64,000 bases of DNA, taken from positions 1-64,000 of the forward strand of contig JAUIMM010001266.1 of NCBI GenBank assembly GCA_031769625.1, in the 5' to 3' direction. Shown one piece after another: positions 1 to 10,869 of this stretch. Under the pieces are notes generated by a model that had not been told where the DNA came from, did not search any database, and saw only the letters and a list, made by a program, of their open reading frames with translations. The position numbers and the translations under genes are program-made. Every line of letters starts with the position of its first letter. Positions within the stretch are counted from its first letter, which is position 1. Source of the stretch: Taudactylus pleione. Lineage: Eukaryota; Chordata; Amphibia; Anura; Myobatrachidae.

Positions 1-105
1 CACAAATGTGATGTGAAATGGTTTTTCTCCCATGTTGCATTTAAGAGAAAACAGCAATTGCTCGTTTTAGGCAAAAATGCATTGAAAGCAATGGAACCAA
101 CAAAA

Positions 106-243
106 GCGCATACTTTGTGTTATCTCCTCTTGTAGCAAACACAGACAGCTCAAAATTTCACAGGATGTGTTGAAGCGCATACTTTGTGTTATCTCCTCTT
201 GTAGCAAACACAGGCAGCTCAAAATTTCACTGGATGTGTTGAA
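106..243. repeat. 69-bp partial-monomer tandem duplication
   Basis: Two consecutive copies of a 69-bp piece, 106-174 and 175-243, each run from GCGCATACTTTG to GATGTGTTGAAG. The first copy jumps from TGTTGAAG straight into CGCATACTTTG, missing the middle of the monomer. The shared AAG at the junction suggests slippage or microhomology-mediated joining. The copies differ at a few bases (CACAGGATG versus CACTGGATG; CAGACAGC versus CAGGCAGC). This is the only clearly sub-monomer-sized unit I found in the window. Confidence 0.85.
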
Positions 244-721
244 GACCAAGACCAACAAATGTGATGTGAAATGGTTTTTCTCCCATGTTGCGTTTAAGAG
301 AAAACAGCAAATGCACGTTTTAGGCCAAAATGCTTTGAAAGCAATGGAAACAACAAAAGCGCATACTTTGTGTTATCTCCACTTGTAGCAAACACAGACA
401 GCTCAAAATTTCACTGGATGTGTTGAAGACCAAGACCCACAAATGTGATGTGAAATGGTTTTTCTCCCATGTTGCATTTAAGAGAAAACAGCAAATGCAC
501 GTTTTAGGCCAAAATGCTTTGAAAGCAATGGAAACAACAAAAGCGCATACTTTGTGTTATCTCCACTTGTAGCAAACACAGACAGCTCAAAATTTCACTG
601 GATGTGTTGAAGACCAAGACCCACAAATGTGATGTGAAATGGTTTTTCTCCCATGTTGCGTTTAAGAGAAAACAGCAATTGCTCGTTTTAGGCAAAAATG
701 CATTGAAAGCAATGGAACCAA

Positions 722-1460
722 CAAAAGCGCATACTTTGTGTTATCTCCTCTTGTAGCAAACACAAACAGCTCAAAATTTCACTGGATGTGTTGAAGACCA
801 ATACCCACAAATGTGATGTGAAATGGTTTTTCTCCCATGTTGCGTTTAAGAGAAAACAGCAAATGCACGTTTTAGGCCAAAATGCATTGAAAGCAATGGA
901 AACAACAAAAGCGCATACTTTGTGTTATCTCCTCTTGTAGCTAACACAGACAGCTCAAAATTTCACTGGATGTGTTGAAGACCAAGACCCACAAATGTGA
1001 TGTGAAATGGTTTTTCTCCCATGTTGCGTTTAAGAGAAAACAGCAAATGCACGTTTTAGGCCAAAATGCATTGAAAGCAATGGAAACAACAAAAGCGCAT
1101 ACTTTGTGTTATCTCCTCTTGTAGCAAACACAAACAGCTCAAAATTTCACTGGATGTGTTGAAGACCAATACCCACAAATGTGATGTGAAATGGTTTTTC
1201 TCCCATGTTGCGTTTAAGAGAAAACAGCAAATGCACGTTTTAGGCCAAAATGCATTGAAAGCAATGGAAACAACAAAAGCGCATACTTTGTGTTATCTCC
1301 TCTTGTAGCTAACACAGACAGCTCAAAATTTCACTGGATGTGTTGAAGACCAAGACCCACAAATGTGATGTGAAATGGTTTTTCTCCCATGTTGCGTTTA
1401 AGAGAAAACAGCAAATGCACGTTTTAGGCCAAAATGCATTGAAAGCAATGGAAACAACAA
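722..1460. repeat. Two copies of a 368-bp dimer in the diverged block
   Basis: The paired variants CACAAACAGC (761 and 1129), CCAATACCCAC (about 799 and 1167) and GTAGCTAAC (about 937 and 1305) all recur at an offset of 368 bp. This shows tandem duplication of a two-monomer unit. Upstream, the variants ATGCTTTGAAAG and CTCCACTTG recur at 184 bp (about 329/513 and 374/558), a separate single-monomer duplication. Confidence 0.75.
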
Positions 1461-2049
1461 AAGCGCATACTTTGTGTTATCTCCTCTTGTAGCAAACACA
1501 GACAGCTCAAAATTTCACTGGATGTGTTGAAGACCAAGACCAACAAATGTGATGTGAAATGGTTTTTCTCCCATGTTGCGTTTAAGAGAAAACAGCAAAT
1601 GCACATTTTAGGCCAAAATGCATTGAAAGCAATGAAAACAACAAAAGCGCATACTTTGTGTTATCTCCTCTTGTAGCAAACACAGACAGCTCAAAATTTC
1701 ACTGGATGTGTTGAAGACCAAGACCCACAAATGTGATGTGAAATGGTTTTTCTCCCATGTTGCGTTTAAGAGAAAACAGCAATTGCTCGTTTTAGGCAAA
1801 AATGCATTGAAAGCAATGGAACCAACAAAAGCGCATACTTTGTGATATCTCCTCTTGTAGCAAACACAGACAGATCAAAATTTCACCGAATGTGTTGAAG
1901 ACCAAGACCCTCAAATGTGATGTGAAATGGTTTTTCTCCCATGTTGCATTTAAGAGAAAACAGCAAATGCTCGTTTTAGGCCAAAATGCATTGAATGCAA
2001 TGGAAACAACAAAAGCGCATACTTTGTGATATCTCCTCTTGTAGCAAAC

Positions 2050-3890
2050 ACAGACAGCTCAAAATTTCACCGAATGTGTTGAAGACCAAGACCCTCAAAT
2101 GTGATGTGAAATGTTTTTTCTCCCATGTTGCGTTTAAGAGAAAACAGCAAATGCTCGTTTTAGGCCAAAATGCATTGAAAGAAATGGAAACAACAAAAGC
2201 GCATACTTTGTGATATCTCCTCTTGTAGCAAACACAGACAGCTCAACATTTCACTGAATGTGTTGAAGACCAAGACCCACAAATGTGATGTGAAATGGTT
2301 TTTCTCCCATGTTGCATTTAAGAGAAAACAGCAAATGCTCATTTTAGGCCAAAATGCATTGAATGCAATGGAAACAACAAAAGCGCATACTTTGTAATAT
2401 CTCCTCTTGTAGCAAGCACAGACAGCTCAAAATTTCACCGAATGTGTTGAAGACCAAGACCCTCAAATGTGATGTGAAATGTTTTTTCTCCCATGTTGCG
2501 TTTAAGAGAAAACAGCAAATGCTCGTTTTAGGCCAAAATGCATTGAAAGAAATGGAAACAACAAAAGCGCATACTTTGTGATATCTCCTCTTGTAGCAAA
2601 CACAGACAGCTCAACATTTCACTGAATGTGTTGAAGACCAAGTCCCACAAATGTGATGTGAAATGGTTTTTCTCCCATGTTGCATTTAAGAGAAAACAGC
2701 AAATGCTCGTTTTAGGCCAAAATGCATTGAATGCAATGGAAACAACAAAAGCGCATACTTTGTGATATCTCCTCTTGTAGCAAACACAGACAGCTCAAAA
2801 TTTCACCGAATGTGTTGAAGACCAAGACCCTCAAATGTGATGTGAAATGTTTTTTCTCCCATGTTGCGTTTAAGAGAAAACAGCAAATGCTCTTTTTTGG
2901 CCAAAATGCATTGAAAGCAATGGAAACAACAAAAGCGCATACTTTGTGATATCTCTTCTTGTAGCAAACACAGACAGCTCAAAATTTCACCGAATGTGTT
3001 GAAGACCAAGACCCTCAAATGTGATGTGAAATGTTTTTTCTCCCATGTTGCATTTAAGAGAAAACAGCAAATGCTCGTTTTAGGCCAAAATGCATTGAAA
3101 GCAATGGAAACAACAAAAGCGCATACTTTGTGATATCTCCTCTTGTAGCAAACACAGACAGCTCAAAATTTCACTGAATGTGTTGAAGACCAAGACCCAC
3201 AAATGTGATGTGAAATGGTTTTTCTCCCATGTTGCATTTAAGAGAAAACAGCAAATGCTCGTTTTAGGCCAAAATGCATTGAATGCAATGGAAACAACAA
3301 AAGCGCATACTTTGTGATATCTCCTCTTGTAGCAAACACAGACAGCTCAAAATTTCACCGAATGTGTTGAAGACCAAGACCCTCAAATGTGATGTGAAAT
3401 GTTTTTTCTCCCATGTTGCGTTTAAGAGAAAACAGCAAATGCTCGTTTTAGGCCAAAATGCATTGAAAGAAATGGAAACAACAAAAGCGCATACTTTGTG
3501 ATATCTCCTCTTGTAGCAAACACAGACAGCTCAACATTTCACTGAATGTGTTGAAGACCAAGACCCACAAATGTGATGTGAAATGGTTTTTCTCCCATGT
3601 TGCATTTAAGAGAAAACAGCAAATGCTCGTTTTAGGCCAAAATGCATTGAATGCAATGGAAACAACAAAAGCGCATACTTTGTGATATCTCCTCTTGTAG
3701 CAAACACAGACAGCTCAAAATTTCACCGAATGTGTTGAAGACCAAGACCCTCAAATGTGATGTGAAATGTTTTTTCTCCCATGTTGCGTTTAAGAGAAAA
3801 CAGCAAATGCTCTTTTTTGGCCAAAATGCATTGAAAGCAATGGAAACAACAAAAGCGCATACTTTGTGATATCTCTTCTTGTAGCAAACA
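2050..3890. repeat. 920-bp (5-monomer) tandem duplication
   Basis: The monomers with GAATGCAATGG near 2363 and 2731 recur near 3283 and 3651, all at an offset of 920 bp, as does the CTCTTTTTTGG monomer (about 2890 and 3810). Approximate units are 2.05-2.97 and 2.97-3.89 kb. A partial third copy runs to about 4.05 kb before the sequence departs. A few bases differ between copies (CTCAACATTTC versus CTCAAAATTTC; GAAAGAAATGG versus GAAAGCAATGG). Confidence 0.75.
3001..3184. repeat. Reference 184-bp monomer
   Basis: One complete monomer, counted from GAAGACC to the next GAAGACC. It is exactly 184 bp with 69 G+C (37.5%). It carries the palindrome AATGCATT at 3089-3096 and a CATTG/CAATG inverted repeat at 3093-3097 and 3102-3106 with a 4-nt loop. 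Neighbouring monomers differ mainly at a few recurrent sites: the CG/CA/TG site after CATGTTG, the CNGAATG site after TTTCAC, ACCAAG versus ACCCAG, AAATGTGATG versus AAATGAGATG, CTCG versus CTCT before the T-run, and GTAGC versus GTAAC or GAAGC. These sites define the monomer types used in the other entries. Confidence 0.95.
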
Positions 3891-6800
3891 CAGACAGCTC
3901 AAAATTTCACCAAATGTGTTGAAGACCAAGACCCTCAAATGTGATGTGAAATGTTTTTTCTCCCATGTTGCATTTAAGAGAAAACAGCAAATGCTCGGTT
4001 TAGGCCAAAATGCATTGAAAGCAATGGAAACAACAAAAGCGCATACTTTGTGATATCTCCTCTTGTAACAAACACAGACAGCTCAAAATTTCACAAAATG
4101 TGTTGAAGACCAAGACCCACAAATGTGATGTGAAATGTTTTTTCTCCCATGTTGTGTTTAAGAGAAAACAGCAAATGCTCGTTTTAGGCCAAAATGCTTT
4201 GAATGCAATGGAAACAACAAAAGCGCATACTTTGTGATATCTCCTCTTGTAGCAAACACAGACAGCTCAAAATTTCACCAAATGTGTTGAAGACCAAGAC
4301 CCTCAAATGTGATGTGAAATGTTTTTTCTCCCATGTTGCGTTTAAAAGATTCAGCAAATGCTCTTTTTTGGCCAAAATGCATTGAAAGCAATGGAAACAA
4401 CAAAAGCGCATACTTTGTGATATCTCTTCTTGTAGCAAACACAGACAGCTCAAAATTTCACCGAATGTGTTGAAGACCAAGACCCTCAAATGTGATGTGA
4501 AATGTTTTTTCTCCCATGTTGCATTTAAGAGAAAACAGCAAATGCTCGTTTTAGGCCAAAATGCATTGAAAGAAATGGAAACAACAAAAGCGCATACTTT
4601 GTGATATCTCCTCTTGTAGCAAACACAGACAGCTCAAAATTTCACTGAATGTGTTGAAGACCAAGACCCACAAATGTGATGTGAAATGGTTTTTCTCCCA
4701 TGTTGCATTTAAGAGAAAACAGCAAATGCTCGTTTTAGGCCAAAATGCATTGAATGCAATGGAAACAACAAAAGCGCATACTTTGTGATATCTCCTCTTG
4801 TAGCAAACACAGACAGCTCAAAATTTCACCGAATGTGTTGAAGACCAAGACCCTCAAATGTGATGTGAAATGTTTTTTCTCCCATGTTGCGTTTAAGAGA
4901 AAACAGCAAATGCTCGTTTTAGGCCAAAATGCATTGAAAGAAATGGAAACAACAAAAGCGCATACTTTGTGATATCTCCTCTTGTAGCAAACACAGACAG
5001 CTCAACATTTCACTGAATGTGTTGAAGACCAAGAACCACAAATGTGATGTGAAATGTTTTTTCACCCATGTTGTGTTTAAGAGAAAACAGCAAATGCTCG
5101 TTTTAGGCCAAAATGCATTGAAAGAAATGGAAACAACAAAAGCGCATACTTTGTGATATCTCCTCTTGTAGCAAACACAGACAGCTCAACATTTCACTGA
5201 ATGTGTTGAAGACCAAGAACCACAAATGTGATGTGAAATGTTTTTTCACCCATGTTGTGTTTAAGAGAAACCACCAAATGCTCGTTTTAGGCCAAAATGC
5301 ATTGAAAGCAATGAAAACAACAAAAGCGCATACTTTGTGATATCTCCTCTTGTAGCAAACACAGACAGCTCAAAATTTCACGAAATGTGTTGAAGACCCA
5401 GACCCACAAATGAGATGTGAAATGGTTTTTCTCCCATGTTGCATTTAAGAGAAAACAGCAAATGCTCGTTTTAGGCCAAAATGCATTGAAAGCAATGGAA
5501 ACAACAAAAGGGCATACTTTTGTGATATCTCCTCTTGTAGCAAACACAGACAGCTCAAAATTTCACTGAATGTGTTGAAGACCAAGACCCACAAATGTGA
5601 AGTTAAATGTTTTTTCTCCCATGTAGCGTTTAAGAGAAAACAGCAAATGCTCGTTTTTGGCCAAAATGCATTGAAAGCAATGGAAACAACAAAAGCGCAT
5701 ACTTTGTGATATCTCCTCTTGTAGCAAACACAGACAGCTCAAAATTTCACCAAATGTGTTGAAGACCAAGACCCACAAATGTGATGTGAATTGGTTTTTC
5801 TCCCATGTTGCATTTAAGAGAAAACAGAAAATGCTTGTTTTAGGCCAAAATGCATTGAAAGCAATGGAAACATCAAAAGCGCATACTTTGTGATATCTCC
5901 TCTTGTAACAAACACAGACAGCTCAAAATTTCACCAAATGTGTTGAAGACCAAGACCCACAAATGTGATGTGAAATGTTTTTTCTCCCATGTTGTGTTTA
6001 AGAGAAACCACCAAATGCTCGTTTTAGGCCAAAATGCATTGAAAGCAATGGAAACAACAAAACGCATACTTTGTGATATCTTCTCTTGTAGCAAACACAG
6101 ACAGCTCAAAATTTCACGAAATGTGTTGAAGACCCAGACCCACAAATGAGATGTGAAATGGTTTTTCTCCCATGTTGCGTTTAAGAGAAAACAGCAAATG
6201 CTCGTTTTAGGCCAAAATGCATTGAAAGCAATGGAAACAACAAAAGCGCATACTTTGTGATATCTCCTCTTGTAGCAAACACAGACAGCTCAAAATTTCA
6301 CCAAATGTGTTGAAGACCAAGTCCCACAGATGTGATGTGAATTGGTTTTTCTCCCATGTTGCATTTAAGAGAAAACAGAAAATGCTCGTTTTAGGCCAAA
6401 ATGCATTGAAAGCAATGGAAACATCAAAAGCGCATACTTTGTGATATCTCCTCTTGTAACAAACACAGACAGCTCAAAATTTCACCAAATGTGTTGAAAA
6501 CCAAGACCCACAAATGTGATGTGAAATGTTTTTTCTCCCATGTTGTGTTTAAGAGAAACCACCAAATGCTCGTTTTAGGTCTAAATGCATTGAAAGCAAT
6601 GGAAACAACAAAAGCGCATAATTTGTGATATCTCCTCTTGTAGCAAACACAGACAGCTCAAAATTTCACGAAATGTGTTGAAGACCCAGACCCACAAATG
6701 AGATGTGAAATGGTTTTTCTCCCATGTTGCATTTAAGAGAAAACAGCAAATGCTCGTTTTAGGCCAAAATGCATTGAAAGCAATGGAAACAACAAAAGCG

Positions 6801-7861
6801 CATACTTTGTGATATCTCCTCTTGTAACAAACACAGACAGCTCAAAATTTCACCAAATGTGTTGAAGACCAAGACCCACAGATGTGATGTGAAATGTTTT
6901 TTCTCCCATGTTGTGTTTAAGAGAAAACAGCAAATGCTCGTTTTAGGCCAAAATGCATTGAAAGCAATGGAAACAACAAAAGCGCATACTTTGTGATATC
7001 TCCTCTTGTAACAAACACAGACAGCTCAAAATTTCACGAAATGTGTTGAAGACCCAGACCCACAAATGAGATGTGAAATGGTTTTTCTCCCATGTTGCAT
7101 TTAAGAGAAAACAGCAAATGCTCGTTTTAGGCCAAAATGCATTGCAAGCAATGGAAACAACAAAAACGCATACTTTGTGATATCTCCTCTTGTAGCAAAC
7201 ACAGACAGCTCAAAATTTCACAAATGTGTTGAAGACCCAGACCCACAAATGAGATGTGAAATGGTTTTTCTCCCATGTTGCGTTTAAGAGAAAACAGCAA
7301 ATGCTCGTTTTAGGCCAAAATGCATTGAAAGCAATGGAAACAACAAAAGCGCATACTTTGTGATATCTCCTCTTGTAACAAACACAGACAGCTCAAAATT
7401 TCACCAAATGTGTTGAAGACCAAGACCCACAGATGTGATGTGAAATGTTTTTTCTCCCATGTTGTGTTTAAGAGAAACCACCAAATGCTCGTTTTAGGCC
7501 AAAATGCATTGAAAACAATGGAAACAACAAAAGCGCATACTTTGTGATATCTCCTCTTGTAGCAAACACAGACAGCTCAAAATTTCACGAAATGTGTTGA
7601 AGACCCAGACCCACAAATGAGATGTGAAATGGTTTTTCTCCCATGTTGCTTTTAAGAGAAAACAGCAAATGCTCGTTTTAGGCCAAAATGCATTGAAAGC
7701 AATGGAAACAACAAAAGCGCATACTTTGTGATATCTCCTCTTGTAGCAAACACAGACAGCTCAAAATTTCACTGAATGTGTTGAAGACCAAGAACCACAA
7801 ATGTGATGTGAAATGTTTTTTCACCCATGTTGTGTTTAAGAGAAACCACCAAATGCTCGTT

Positions 7862-8963
7862 TTAGGCCAAAATGCATTGAAAGCAATGGAAACAACAAAA
7901 GCGCATACTTTGTGATATCTCCTCTTGTAGCAAACACAGACAGCTCAAAATTTCACGAAATGTGTTGAAGACCCAGACCCACAAATGAGATGTGAAATGG
8001 TTTTTCTCCCATGTTGCATTTAAGAGAAAACAGCAAATGCTCGTTTTAGGCCAAAATGCATTGAAAGCAATGGAAACAACAAAAGCGCATACTTTGTGAT
8101 ATCTTCTTGTAACAAACACAGACAGCTCAAAATTTCACCAAATGTGTTGAAGACCAAGACCCACAGATGTGATGTGAAATGTTTTTTCTCCCATGTTGCA
8201 TTTAAGAGAAAACAGCAAATGCTCGTTTTAGGCCAAAATGCATTGAAAGCAATGGAAACAACAAAAGCGCATACTTTGTGATATCTCCTCTTGTAGCAAA
8301 CACAGACAGCTCAAAATTTCACTGAATGTGTTGAAGACCAAGACCCACAAATGTGATGTGAAATGGTTTTTCTCCCATGTTGCATTTAAGAGAAAACAGC
8401 AAATGCTCGTTTTAGGCCAAAATGCATTGAATGCAATGGAAACAACAAAAGCGCATACTTTGTGATATCTCCTCTTGTAGCAAACACAGACAGCTCAAAA
8501 TTTCACCGAATGTGTTGAAGACCAAGACCCTCAAATGTGATGTGAAATGTTTTTTCTCCCATGTTGCGTTTAAGAGAAAACAGCAAATGCTCTTTTTTGG
8601 CCAAAATGCATTGAAAGCAATGGAAACAACAAAAGCGCATACTTTGTGATATCTCCTCTTGTAGCAAACACAGACAGCTCAAAATTTCACGAAATGTGTT
8701 GAAGACCCAGACCCACAAATGAGATGTGAAATGGTTTTTCTCCCATGTTGCTTTTAAGAGAAAACAGCAAATGCTCGTTTTAGGCCAAAATGCATTGAAA
8801 GCAATGGAAACAACAAAAGCGCATACTTTGTGATATCTCCTCTTGTAGCAAACACAGACAGCTCAAAATTTCACTGAATGTGTTGAAGACCAAGACCCAC
8901 AAATGTGATGTGAAATGTTTTTTCACCCATGTTGTGTTTAAGAGAAACCACCAACTGCTCGTT
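7862..8963. repeat. 6-monomer cassette of about 1102 bp, leftmost clear copy
   Basis: Six monomers in order: (1) ACCCAGACCC, AAATGAGATG and a 2-nt deletion giving GATATCTTCTTG; (2) CCAAATG with CACAGATG; (3) CTGAATG with GAATGCAATGG; (4) CCGAATG, ACCCTCAAATG and CTCTTTTTTGG; (5) CGAAATG with TGCTTTTAAG; (6) CTGAATG, TTCACCCATG and AGAAACCACC. The same order recurs near 16.87, 17.97, 19.07, 22.38 and 31.39 kb, so this is the basic higher-order unit of the left domain. A second copy begins at 8964 but departs near 9.32 kb, where monomer 2 acquires the CTCTTTTTTGG end of monomer 4. Confidence 0.8.
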
Positions 8964-10869
8964 TTAGGCCAAAATGCATTGAAAGCAATGGAAACAACAA
9001 AAGCGCATACTTTGTGATATCTCCTCTTGTAGCAAACACAGACAGCTCAAAATTTCACGAAATGTGTTGAAGACCCAGACCCACAAATGAGATGTGAAAT
9101 GGTTTTTCTCCCATGTTGCGTTTAAGAGAAAACAGCAAATGCTCGTTTTAGGCCAAAATGCATTGAAAGCAATGGAAACAACAAAAGCGCATACTTTGTG
9201 ATATCTTCTTGTAACAAACACAGACAGCTCAAAATTTCACCAGATGTGTTGAAGACCAAGACCCACAGATGTGATGTGAAATGTTTTTTCTCCCATGTTG
9301 CATTTAAGAGAAAACAGCAAATGCTCTTTTTTGGCCAAAATGCATTGAAAGCAATGGAAACAACAAAAGCGCATACTTTGTGATATCTCTTCTTGTAGCA
9401 AACACAGACAGCTCAAAATTTCACCGAATGTGTTGAAGACCAAGACCCACAAATGTGATGTGAAATGGTTTTTCTCCCATGTTGCATTTAAGAGAAAACA
9501 GCAAATGCTCGTTTTAGGCCAAAATGCATTGAAAGCAATGGAAACAACAAAAGCGCATACTTTGTGATATCTCCTCTTTTAACAAACACAGACAGCTCAA
9601 AATTTCACAAAATGTGTTGAAGACCAAGACCCACAAATGTGATGTGAAATGTTTTTTCTCCCATGTTGTGTTTAAGAGAAAACAGCAAATGCTCGTTTTA
9701 GGCCAAAATGCATTGAAAGCAATGGAAACAACAAAAGCGCATACTTTGTGATATCTCCTCTTGTAGCAAACACAGACAGCTCAAAATTTCACTGAATGTG
9801 TTGAAGACCAAGTCCCACAAATGTGAAGTGAAATGTTTTTTTCACCCATGTTGTGTTTAAGAGAAACCACCAAATGCTCGTTTTAGGCCAAAATGCATTG
9901 AAAGCAATGGAAACAACAAAAGCGCATACTTTGTGATATCTCCTCTTGTAACAAACACAGACAGCTCAAAATTTCACCAAATGTGTTGAAGACCAAGACC
10001 CACAGATGTGATGTGAAATGTTTTTTCTCCCATGTTGTGTTTAAGAGAATCCACCAAATGCTCCTTTTAGGCCAAAATGCATTGAGAGCAATGGAAACAT
10101 CAAAAGCGCATACTTTGTGATATCTCCTCTTGTAGCAAACACAGACAGCTCAAAATTTCACGAAATGTGTTGAAGACCCAGACCCACAAATGAGATGTGA
10201 AATGGTTTTTCTCTCATGTTGCGTTTATGAGAAAACAGCAAATGCTCGTTTTTGGCCAAAATGCATTGAAAGCAATGGAAACAACAAAAGCACATACTTT
10301 GTGATATCTCCTCTTGTAGCAAACACAGACTGCTCAAAATTTCACCGAATGTGTTGAAGACCAAGACCCACAAATGTGATGTGAAATGGTTTTTCTCCCA
10401 TGTTGCATTTAAGAGAAAACAGCAAATGCTCTTTTTTGGCCAAAATGCATTGAAAGCAATGGAAACAACAAAAGCGCATACTTTGTGATATCTCCTCTTG
10501 TAGCAAACACAGACAGCTCAAAATTTCACGAAATGTGTTGAAGACCCAGACCCACAAATGAGATGTGAAATGGTTTTTCTCCCATGTTGCTTTTAAGAGA
10601 AAACAGCAAATGCTCGTTTTAGGCCAACATGCATTGAAAGCAATGGAAACAACAAAAGCGCATACTTTGTGATATCTCCTCTTGTAGCAAACACAGACAG
10701 CTCAAAATTTCACTGAATGTGTTGAAGACCAAGACCCACAAATGTGATGTGAAATGTTTTTTCACCCATGTTGTGTTTAAGAGAAACCACCAAATGCTCG
10801 TTTTAGGCCAAAATGCATTGAAAGCAATGGAAACAACAAAAGCGCATACTTTGTGATATCTCCTCTTGT

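Larger units (their letters stand above)
1..1842. repeat. Diverged subfamily block at the left edge
   Basis: About ten monomers share diagnostic bases not seen as a set elsewhere: TTTGTGTTATCTCC instead of TTTGTGATATCTCC, GGATGTGTTG instead of GAATGTGTTG, and mostly ATGCACGTTTTAGG instead of ATGCTCGTTTTAGG. The last TTATCTCC copy is near 1660, and the first GATATCTCC appears at about 1842 inside a monomer whose left part (GGAACCAAC) still matches this block. That monomer is therefore a junction between subfamilies. The block could be an older flank of the array or an inserted patch. The window edge prevents a decision. Confidence 0.85.
1843..7800. repeat. Mixed monomer region with short-range duplications
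   Basis: From the subfamily switch to the first 6-monomer cassette, monomers are of many types in an irregular order. The first part is dominated by monomers with ACCCTCAAATG and GAATGCAATGG. From about 5.2 kb, monomers with ACCCAGACCC plus AAATGAGATG and monomers with AGAAACCACC alternate with others. Isolated indels include +1 T near 5520, a lost base near 4345 with a changed core (AAAAGATTCAGC), a lost G near 6061 and a lost base near 7221. No gene or non-satellite insertion is visible. Confidence 0.85.
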
